A stretch of DNA of 64,000 nt from Williamsia muralis (GTDB lineage: Bacteria > Actinomycetota > Actinomycetes > Mycobacteriales > Mycobacteriaceae). How positions within the stretch are numbered: the first letter of the stretch is position 1; the number at the start of each line of letters is the position of its first letter. Under the pieces are notes generated by a model. The model was not told where the DNA came from. It saw nothing but the letters and a program-made list of their open reading frames with translations, and did not search any database. Location of the stretch: positions 62,001 to 126,000 of the forward strand of contig NZ_PEBD01000011.1 in NCBI RefSeq assembly GCF_002735905.1, written 5' to 3'. Of the stretch, positions 57,565 to 64,000 are shown one piece after another. The translations under genes and the position numbers were made by a program.

Positions 57565-59232
57565 CTACTCTTGAATGACAAGGTTCGTGCCTGCGATGTG
57601 GCGCGCAGCGAGGTAGCCGAAGACAAGTGCGGGCCCGATGGTCGCTCCGGGACCTGCATAGGTGTGCCCCATCACGGCTGCTGAGGTGTTTCCCACCGCG
57701 TAGAGCCCGGCAATCGGTTCGCCGTTGGAACGCAGCGCGCGAGCGTTGGCGTCGGTGACGATTCCGCCTTTGGTTCCGAGGTCGGCGGGCACCATCTGGG
57801 CGGCGTAGAACGGCGGCTTGCTGATCTCGCCGAGGCTTGGATTGGGCTTGTTGGTGACGTCGCCGTAGTAGTGGTCATACGCCGAGATTCCGCGGCCGAA
57901 CTCGTCGTCCACCCCCTTCCGGGCTGCGGCGTTGAACCGGCTCATCGTTTGGATGAGGTTGGCGGGAGGAATCCCCAGGGTGGTGGCGAGTTCTTCGACC
58001 GTGTCTGCGGTCGTCAGTGCACCGTTGGCGAACCATGACCGCGGGAGCGGCGCTCGGGCGGGTTTGCCGGCGAACATGTAGCGATCCCGGTAGGTCTGGT
58101 CGAAGATCAACCACGCTGGGAGATTCTCAGCGGGCCCACTGCTCTTGCCATGTGCTCCTCCGAACATCTGATGGGTTGCTTCGACGTACGGTAGCGATTC
58201 GTTCATGAATCGACGTCCCTGACCGTTGACGATGACGCTGCGGGGCAACGACCGCTCGGCAAGCGCGAACCAAGGACCCTTGGGAAGTGGAATCGACGGA
58301 GCCCACCATGCGTCGTCCATCAGGTCGGTGGCCGCTCCTATTTTTTCAGCAGCCAGTATCCCGTCCCCGGTGTTCGTGGATGCGCCGAGAGACAACGATG
58401 GGCCGGCTGGTGCTCGGTGGTGTCGTGCTCGCAGCGCCGGGTTGTGATCGAACCCGCCGCACGCGAGGACAACTCCACGGCGGGCCGCTAACGAAGTACC
58501 GTCGCTCAGCTCGACGCCGGTCACCACGTCACCGTTGGTCGACAGCTCGGTGATCGCCGTTCCCAGCATCACGGGGATGCCGGCCTGCCGAACTCCCACC
58601 ATCAGCGAGGCGGCCAAGGCGCTGCCCAGTCCCACGAGTCTTTGTCGGCGGATACGAGCCAGAGCAGTTCGGCCGGCTACCCGAAACATCCGGGCGGGTC
58701 CGCGCCAATGGCGGAAGCCCGTGCTCAACCAGCGGTAGTCAGACTGCTGCACAACAACATTCATCGGGGTGCGGGTATAGAACGGCTGTAGTGTGGCGAG
58801 GTCCGCTCCCAATACACGCGCATCGAACGGCTTTGGCTCGCACGATCTACCGGCCGCTCGACCCCCGGGCTGTTCTGGGTGATAGTCGCAGTAGCCACGC
58901 ACCCATTCCAGATCAAGCCCTGAGTGGTCGGTCAAGAAGCGCATTGCTTCGCCACCTCGATCGATGAATGCGTCGATGCGCCCGGAGTCGGCATCATCGG
59001 CGACGATCGCCCGTAAGTATTTGCGCGCGGACTCGAGGTCGTCGGCGGGGGCCTGCTGTATGAGGATGTCGTTGCCGGGAATCCACACGCCACCGCCTGA
59101 TCGAGCGGTCGAGCCGCCCCACTGCTGAGCCTTCTCGACGATCACCACGCTCAGCCCATCCGCGGCGGCCGTGATTGCCGCAGCCATCCCTCCCGCGCCG
59201 GAACCGACCACGACCACATCGAACTCGTTCAT
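57565..59232 (-). CDS. FAD-dependent 3-ketosteroid delta1-dehydrogenase-like flavoprotein
   Basis: This 555-residue flavoprotein has the N-terminal FAD motif GSGAGGMAAA (10-19), GGSTARSGGGVWIPGN soon after, and a C-terminal GLYAVGNTSAAVMGHTYAGPGATIG block. All are typical of the KstD/fumarate-reductase-like group, whose members dehydrogenate 3-ketosteroids or related cyclic ketones. ATG 59232 has AAGGGG upstream. It is divergent from a TetR regulator with a likely operator between them. Steroid specificity is plausible but cannot be proved by reading alone. Confidence 0.85.
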   Translation of the reverse strand: MNEFDVVVVGSGAGGMAAAITAAADGLSVVIVEKAQQWGGSTARSGGGVWIPGNDILIQQAPADDLESARKYLRAIVADDADSGRIDAFIDRGGEAMRFLTDHSGLDLEWVRGYCDYHPEQPGGRAAGRSCEPKPFDARVLGADLATLQPFYTRTPMNVVVQQSDYRWLSTGFRHWRGPARMFRVAGRTALARIRRQRLVGLGSALAASLMVGVRQAGIPVMLGTAITELSTNGDVVTGVELSDGTSLAARRGVVLACGGFDHNPALRARHHRAPAGPSLSLGASTNTGDGILAAEKIGAATDLMDDAWWAPSIPLPKGPWFALAERSLPRSVIVNGQGRRFMNESLPYVEATHQMFGGAHGKSSGPAENLPAWLIFDQTYRDRYMFAGKPARAPLPRSWFANGALTTADTVEELATTLGIPPANLIQTMSRFNAAARKGVDDEFGRGISAYDHYYGDVTNKPNPSLGEISKPPFYAAQMVPADLGTKGGIVTDANARALRSNGEPIAGLYAVGNTSAAVMGHTYAGPGATIGPALVFGYLAARHIAGTNLVIQE

Positions 59233-59242
59233 GTACGCCCCT

Positions 59243-59307
59243 TGATAGTTCTCGCTTATATGACAGTAACTATCAGATTGAGTAGGAATCGCACAAGGTG
59301 TAACAAT
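59243..59307. promoter_or_regulatory. TetR operator and promoter between KstD-like and TetR genes
   Basis: TGATAGTT (59243-59250) and AACTATCA (59268-59275) are an exact inverted repeat around a 17-bp spacer. Next to it, TTGAGT (59278-59283) and TAACAA (59301-59306) with 17-bp spacing form a promoter for the TetR gene. Its start ATG 59314 lies about where transcription should begin, so the mRNA may be leaderless. Confidence 0.6.
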
Positions 59308-59313
59308 GAGCGC

Positions 59314-59904
59314 ATGGGTATGACTTTGCGGGCCAAGCAGCGAATGCGGGTGCGCCGCGACATCGATTCAGCTGCTCTCCGGTTGTTCAGCGAGCGCGGG
59401 TTCAGCCGAGTCAGCACAGACGAGATAGCGATGCAGGCGGGCGTTTCTCCGAGCACCTACTACCGACATGTTCCGAACAAGGAAGACTTGCTACTGAGGC
59501 CATTACGGGCGAGTAGTGCAGCCATCGTCGACGGATTCGAAAGTCGGCCGGTCGAGGAATCCGTGGGCAGTGCGTTGGCCAACGCCATCCGGATACAGAC
59601 GGCGGACACCGACCACCTCGAACTGCAGCAATGGAGGTCCGTCATCTCAGAGGTTCCCGGAATTCTCGAACGTGTCGCGTTGATCACCGAGAACGACCGC
59701 GCTCGGCTCATCGACATCGCCGCGCGGCGCATGAACTCGGACGCGACCCGCGATTATGCGCCGGGTGTCTGTGTGTGCAGCATCCTCGCGGTAGTGGAAT
59801 ACGGCTTCCGTCGCTGGATGGGCCAAGCAGAATCCACGACCGGGCTACTGGGTTGCATTGACCAAGCAATAGCTGCGGCCGATGGAAATACTGGTCGTCT
59901 TTGA
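59314..59904 (+). CDS. TetR-family transcriptional regulator
   Basis: This 196-residue protein has a TetR-type N-terminal DNA-binding domain: ALRLFSERGFSRVSTDEIA followed by AGVSPSTYYRHVPNKEDLL (residues about 21-62). The C-terminal ligand domain is helical. No ribosome site precedes ATG 59314, but a promoter is placed for a leaderless start. It is divergent from the KstD-like gene and most likely represses it and itself through the dyad at 59243-59275. Confidence 0.88.
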   Translation: MGMTLRAKQRMRVRRDIDSAALRLFSERGFSRVSTDEIAMQAGVSPSTYYRHVPNKEDLLLRPLRASSAAIVDGFESRPVEESVGSALANAIRIQTADTDHLELQQWRSVISEVPGILERVALITENDRARLIDIAARRMNSDATRDYAPGVCVCSILAVVEYGFRRWMGQAESTTGLLGCIDQAIAAADGNTGRL

Positions 59905-60054
59905 GCCTCGAATGCACAGTCTTCTTGTGCTGAATTAATGCCGCATGCTCAATCCGGACCGATGGAACGCAGCACTACACACAGATATCATCGGACTGTC
60001 GAGGTTGCAGGCAAACGCGACATCGATCCTTGCCATCTCCAGCGAAGGGCGATA

Positions 60055-61344
60055 ATGCCGCAACATCATGCAACACTGTCCGACACCGACATCGTCGAGG
60101 CGTACGTGTACCTCCTGGGTCGATATCTGGTCATCCGACAGGAAACGATCGACCTAGCCGACCCCGATGTCGACTACAACGTCCTCAAGCACAATCCGCC
60201 GGTGCTTGCCGGGACGTCATCGCAATCGGCACCGACCTTCGTCAACCCAAACCTAGACGTTGTGTACTCCGAAGCATGGGTAGCCGTCGACGCGAACACG
60301 CCTGCCGTGTTGACCATCCCAGAAATCCCCGCTGGCACGTATTACACAGCACAGATCGTGGACGAGTGGGCCGAGATCACGCACAACATCAACGAACGCA
60401 ACTACCCGCACAAACCATATGGCCGGTATGCCTTGTGCCTGCAAGGCAGTTCGCCGAGCTACCCTGACGACTGCCTGCGCATCGATATCCCATCGTCGAA
60501 AGCCAAATTACTGACCCGTGTGCAACTCGGAACCGATCCTGACCTGGCGATCTCACTGCAGAAAGCGTTCAGCCTCAGTTCCCTCGGTCGCCCACAACCC
60601 ACCCCCATCGTCGAGTTTCCTACCTTCACCAACGCCAACCTCCCCGGCGCTGAAGTCTTCGCCGAACCCACCCTCGCCGCAGCACTTGCAGCAGCAGACG
60701 CGTGCCCACGCGCAACCGAGCTCCACCCGGTGATTCGAGCGGTCGCATCCCAGATCAGCCACGACGAACGTGCACTGCCCCACGTGGACGCAGTGATAAG
60801 GCAACAGGCGATACCAAAGTTCCTGCAGTTCGTAGGCAGCTTCGGAGACATCACCAACGGGTGGTCATCCACAGCGGCCTACCCATCGTTTGGTGCGGAC
60901 TACTGGTTTAGAGCCACCGCGAACTTCGGAGGGATCTGGTGGAACTCGTCAACCGAAGCCGTCTACGAGATGCTGCATCAGGACGCAGACGGAAAAACCC
61001 CAACCGGCGACCACCACTACACACTGACCTTTGCCGCCGGCGCCACACCCGACACGGTCGCAGCCGCCTTCTGGTCACTGACCGCCTACGGGAAACCCGA
61101 CTACATGCTGGTACCGAACGAACACGGCCGCTACACCCTCGGCTACCAGTCCGCTCTGCAGACCAACGACGACGGATCAACAACAGTCCACTTCGCCGCC
61201 GAACTTCCAGCCAACACTCCCCAAAGTAATTGGCTACCAACGCCTCCTGGCAAGCCATTCACCGCAGACCTGCGCCTCTACCTACCTTCGACCAAGATAG
61301 CGGCAGGCCAATGGGCCCCACCCGTTCTCACCAAGGCGACGTGA
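60055..61344 (+). CDS. DUF1254/DUF1214 domain protein
   Basis: This 429-residue protein has an N-terminal DUF1254 part (AYVYLLGRYLVIRQ, then PNLDVVYSEAWVAVD) and a C-terminal DUF1214 part (WSLTAYGKPDYMLVPNEHGRYTLG). The biochemical function of this widespread bacterial family is unknown. No signal peptide is seen, unlike many relatives that are exported. AAGGGCG precedes ATG 60055. A second DUF1254 protein starts at 62911; the two share the domain but are clearly different in sequence. Confidence 0.82.
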   Translation: MPQHHATLSDTDIVEAYVYLLGRYLVIRQETIDLADPDVDYNVLKHNPPVLAGTSSQSAPTFVNPNLDVVYSEAWVAVDANTPAVLTIPEIPAGTYYTAQIVDEWAEITHNINERNYPHKPYGRYALCLQGSSPSYPDDCLRIDIPSSKAKLLTRVQLGTDPDLAISLQKAFSLSSLGRPQPTPIVEFPTFTNANLPGAEVFAEPTLAAALAAADACPRATELHPVIRAVASQISHDERALPHVDAVIRQQAIPKFLQFVGSFGDITNGWSSTAAYPSFGADYWFRATANFGGIWWNSSTEAVYEMLHQDADGKTPTGDHHYTLTFAAGATPDTVAAAFWSLTAYGKPDYMLVPNEHGRYTLGYQSALQTNDDGSTTVHFAAELPANTPQSNWLPTPPGKPFTADLRLYLPSTKIAAGQWAPPVLTKAT

Positions 61345-61479
61345 CCTGTAGGGACTGCCGAGTGAAGGGACTTGTTGGCCCTCGCAAGGAGTGCCGGCAT
61401 CGGCAGAACGGCAGCGCCTGCGGAGGCTAGGTTCCGGCCGTGCGGGCCTCGAGAAACGCGGTTGATCAACTCGATTCGG

Positions 61480-61660
61480 ACGCCTGCGTTCGTCCACTCG
61501 GATCGTGGTAGCCAGCTCCGTTCGAGAGCGTTCGTGAAAGCGTTGTCCCACAACATGTTGAGGGGATCTCTGGGCAGAGTTGGAGCATGCGGAGACAACG
61601 CCGCCATGGCGTTGTATGTCCGCTCTTCTTCAGGCGAACGCCCTTGATCGGCGTACCCGG
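61480..61660 (+). pseudogene. Remnant of IS3-family transposase (integrase C-terminal part), frameshifted
   Basis: Residues encoded at 61489-61605 read FVHSDRGSQLRSRAFVKAL, then GSLGRVGACGDNAAM, the usual IS3-family OrfB block with its second catalytic Asp (HSDRGSQ). The next part, SALLQANALDRRT, appears in another frame (about 61619-61657). It corresponds to the FALLQKNVLDRR tail of these transposases, so one frameshift has occurred. No inverted repeats or intact OrfA are seen. The surrounding 363-bp gap (61345-61707) has no other gene. Confidence 0.8.
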
Positions 61661-61707
61661 GTGTTGACAATGTCCTTTCGAATACTCTGTCGGTGGGAGG
61701 TGAGGTT

Positions 61708-62673
61708 GTGGCAGCGGCGCGAAAGAACACCGACGCGGAACCGGTTGGAAGCGAGAGCTTCGTGACGGTGGTGATCGCGTTTGCTGCGAATCTTGCTATC
61801 GCCGTCGCGAAAACATTTGCAGCAGTGATCACGGGATCGGCATCGCTGGTCGCCGAGTCGGCACACTCGTGGGCCGACACCGGCAATGAGATCCTTCTGC
61901 TTGTCGCCGAGCGGCGTTCGCACCGTCGCCGAGATGCCCACCATCCCCAGGGCTACGGGAAGGAGGCCTACATCTGGTCGATGTTTGCTGCGTTCGGCCT
62001 GTTCGCGGTGGGGGCAGCAGTGTCGATTCAACATGGTGTCACAGAGCTCCTTTCCCCGGAACCTGCCACCGATTACGCAGTTGCCTATGCCGTGCTCGCC
62101 ACCGCAGGCCTCCTGGAGGGCATCTCGTTCTTTCGTTCCTATCGGCAGGCGAAACGCGACGCCGGCAAGCGCCGAGTCGGCTTGCTTCGTCTGGTCTTTC
62201 GTACCTCCGACCCCACCCTTCGAGCTGTCTTTGCCGAGGACGCTGCGGCACTGATCGGACTGGTCATCGCCTTCGCGGGCGTGTCACTTCACCAGCTCAC
62301 CGGTTCGTCCATTTACGACTCCATCGGCTCGATCTTGGTGGGTCTGCTGTTGGGCGTGGTCGCGGTGATGTTGATCAACCAGAACCGTAGGTTCCTCCTC
62401 GGCCAGACAGTAGATCCGTCAACACGCCAGATGCTGCTACGCCGGCTGATCGGGCACCGCGATGTCGACCGCGTCACGTATCTGCACATCGAGTACACCG
62501 GACCCGCCACGGTTTTCATCGTGGCCGCGATCGACTTCGCCGGCAACAGCAGCGAGGACTCGCTGGCGCTGATGCTTAGACGGTTGGAAACCGAGCTTGA
62601 GAACGATCCGCGGGTGACCGAGGCTGTGCTGACGCTCGCCGCGCCGGACGAGGCCTCGCTGACGTTCGACTAG
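61708..62673 (+). CDS. Cation diffusion facilitator (CDF) family metal transporter
   Basis: This 321-residue membrane protein has six predicted helices with the CDF motifs SLVAESAHSWADTGNE (zinc-binding His/Asp set in helix II), HPQGYGKEAYIW, and SIYDSIGSILVGLLLG (helix V), plus a cytoplasmic C-terminal domain. It exports divalent cations such as zinc or iron in exchange for protons. GTG 61708 with GGGAGG upstream is preferred to GTG 61693. It follows the IS3 remnant. Confidence 0.9.
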   Translation: MAAARKNTDAEPVGSESFVTVVIAFAANLAIAVAKTFAAVITGSASLVAESAHSWADTGNEILLLVAERRSHRRRDAHHPQGYGKEAYIWSMFAAFGLFAVGAAVSIQHGVTELLSPEPATDYAVAYAVLATAGLLEGISFFRSYRQAKRDAGKRRVGLLRLVFRTSDPTLRAVFAEDAAALIGLVIAFAGVSLHQLTGSSIYDSIGSILVGLLLGVVAVMLINQNRRFLLGQTVDPSTRQMLLRRLIGHRDVDRVTYLHIEYTGPATVFIVAAIDFAGNSSEDSLALMLRRLETELENDPRVTEAVLTLAAPDEASLTFD

Positions 62674-62910
62674 TACCACCCTGGGTGAAGTGTGCGGCAC
62701 CGCGGATCTGAGCAACTGAGTACCAACGATCCGCGCGACCGCAGGGTCTGCTCTTCGGTCTCGTAGTCGGCTGGGGTGGATCCGGCTCACGACGGGTTCA
62801 GTACGAAAGTCTGCGAAATGTGCTGCGCTGCGGTGAAATGGTCAGTGGAATTGATGTCGTTTCTCTGCTGCCGGTGGGCCGGGGGAATCCGATCACTGGA
62901 GGTTGATGTC

Positions 62911-64000
62911 ATGGCCGATCTACCGGGGCGGTTGGGGCAGGTTCGCCGCGATGGTGAGTTGCCGTTGCGTGATGATGTCTCGATCGTGTTCGATGAACTC
63001 GACTATCAGATGGCCTGCCAGGTGTATCTGTGGGCGTTGCCGCTCGTTTCGTATGCACAGTGGCAGAAGGTTCATTATGAGGTGTTCGGGGCAACTAGCT
63101 CTGACATCGTTCATTATGTGAGTTATCGGGATCGGCTTGGGTTGATCACCGCAAACGCGACGACGCCCTACATTCTCAACTTCTACGATCTGAGCCAGAC
63201 CGGTCCTCTGGTGATCGAGTTACCGGCAGGACCGACTGCCGGTGGGCTGTCGGACTTTTGGCAACGCGAGATCGGTGTCATGGGCGAGATGGGCCCGGAT
63301 CAAGGCAGAGGCGGGCGACATCTGGTCATTCCACCGGGGCAGTCGGTGCCCGAGGACGCAGAGGGTTACTTTGTGCAGTACTCCAGCGGCGTGAACATCA
63401 TGTTCGGTTTTCGAACGCTCGATCCCGATCCAGCACGGGCTCAGGAGCTTGTCGAGGCGGTCAGGGTGTACCCGTTCAGCGCCCGAAATGATCCGCCTAC
63501 GACTAAAGTGGTGTCGCCGGAGGGCAAACCGTGGTCAGGTGACCAACCCCGCGGCCTGGAATACTGGGAACGGTTGCACAGTATCTATCAGAGCGAGGTC
63601 GTCGATGAACGCGACCGTTTTTATCTGGCCATGCTTGCCGCGTTGGGAGTCGAGAAGGGCAAACCCTTCGCACCCGATACCCGGCTGACCGCGATTCTCG
63701 AGTCGGCGGCCGCTGCTGGTGAGTTGATGGCCCAGGCCAACACGTTCGTCAAACGATTCCCCGATTCACGATATTGGCCTGACCGGCAGTGGGATCTCGT
63801 TCTTGCGCTCGACAAATCGAGTCAGCGCACCGAGTTCTACGACCAGCTCCTCGAGCGCGCTTCGTGGTTCTACGAAGCGGTGAGCTTTTCTGAGGCAATG
63901 AAAAGTCAGACTCCCGGGCTCGGTCAGGCATATTTGGGGTGCTACACCGACAGTCTCGGTCAATGGCTCGACGGCGCAGAGCATTACACCCTGCACGTCC
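62911..64000 (+). CDS. DUF1254 domain protein, 3' end outside window
   Basis: An open frame from ATG 62911 (GGAGG upstream) continues without a stop to the window end, giving at least 363 residues. It has YQMACQVYLWALPLVSYAQ near residue 40, then ITANATTPYILNFYDLSQTG and PAGPTAGGLSDFWQ, the DUF1254 pattern. The part visible lacks a signal peptide. The C-terminal DUF1214 half probably begins within or just after the visible segment. In the 237-bp gap before it I see only a small CGCGGATC/GATCCGCG repeat (62701-62735). Confidence 0.85.
   Translation, partial: MADLPGRLGQVRRDGELPLRDDVSIVFDELDYQMACQVYLWALPLVSYAQWQKVHYEVFGATSSDIVHYVSYRDRLGLITANATTPYILNFYDLSQTGPLVIELPAGPTAGGLSDFWQREIGVMGEMGPDQGRGGRHLVIPPGQSVPEDAEGYFVQYSSGVNIMFGFRTLDPDPARAQELVEAVRVYPFSARNDPPTTKVVSPEGKPWSGDQPRGLEYWERLHSIYQSEVVDERDRFYLAMLAALGVEKGKPFAPDTRLTAILESAAAAGELMAQANTFVKRFPDSRYWPDRQWDLVLALDKSSQRTEFYDQLLERASWFYEAVSFSEAMKSQTPGLGQAYLGCYTDSLGQWLDGAEHYTLHV

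Noticed and set aside
61372-61647. A 91-codon frame as an intact gene
   Set aside because: Its central part is the IS3 integrase block and the remaining match continues in another frame, so it is listed as a transposase remnant.
1-64000. CRISPR arrays, tRNA or rRNA genes, riboswitches
   Set aside because: No regularly spaced repeats, cloverleaf-like segments or rRNA-like sequence were noticed; a computational scan would be needed to exclude small RNA genes.

Overview
This is a GC-rich actinobacterial window, most likely from the Mycobacteriales (Gordonia, Rhodococcus or Mycolicibacterium type). Supporting signs are frequent GTG starts, candidate leaderless genes, an Lsr2-family protein, an HtaA-like heme-binding domain, a mycofactocin-type (NDMA-dependent) alcohol dehydrogenase, a KstD-like flavoprotein and double-length family III CoA-transferases. 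I see no rRNA, tRNA or CRISPR array. The only mobile-element trace is a frameshifted IS3-type transposase scrap near 61.5 kb.

Region A (1-32.5 kb) reads as one large catabolic island for a hydrophobic, probably cyclic or branched substrate such as a terpenoid or steroid-like compound. It holds the C-terminal end of a probable Baeyer-Villiger monooxygenase, an amidohydrolase, a two-domain CoA-transferase, an Ltp2-like thiolase-fold aldolase, a DUF35 protein, a GMC oxidoreductase and a two-gene MaoC-type hydratase. These are followed by an aldehyde dehydrogenase, a full-length Baeyer-Villiger monooxygenase and a further flavoprotein. Next comes a P450 zone with three close paralogues, a phthalate-dioxygenase-reductase-type electron donor, a 3Fe-4S ferredoxin, an NDMA-type alcohol dehydrogenase, an HtaA-domain protein, a SnoaL-like protein and an epoxide hydrolase. 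A Liv-type ABC importer follows, with two permeases and one ATPase fused in a single chain, then an alpha/beta hydrolase, an epimerase-like protein, a second two-domain CoA-transferase and a second SnoaL-like protein. The pieces fit oxygenation, alcohol and aldehyde oxidation, lactone or epoxide opening, CoA activation, hydration and retro-aldol cleavage. A short element (TTGTGTT, usually preceded by A or G) recurs in front of eight transcription units and may mark a shared regulon.

Region B (32.5-41.3 kb) has a possible winged-helix/coiled-coil protein, then a LysR regulator divergent from acyl-CoA dehydrogenase, family III CoA-transferase, HTD2/MaoC hydratase, CitE-type lyase and aldehyde dehydrogenase genes, with an MFS exporter convergent at the end. 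The gene set matches the logic of itaconate or other C5-dicarboxylate degradation.

Region C (41.5-52 kb, minus strand) is a Rieske non-heme iron oxygenase cluster (alpha, beta, ferredoxin, reductase). It is interleaved with a ribose-type ABC importer, two alpha/beta hydrolases and a LuxR-type regulator.

Region D (52.3-64 kb) is a mixed accessory segment. It has a ChrB N-terminal-domain protein coupled to a frameshifted MFS gene, a ZIP-family transporter, an Lsr2-family protein, a serine-hydrolase-like lipoprotein without catalytic residues, a KstD-like dehydrogenase divergent from a TetR regulator, two DUF1254 proteins (the second runs off the window), the IS3 remnant and a cation diffusion facilitator. 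All functions are inferred from sequence reading only; no database search was run.
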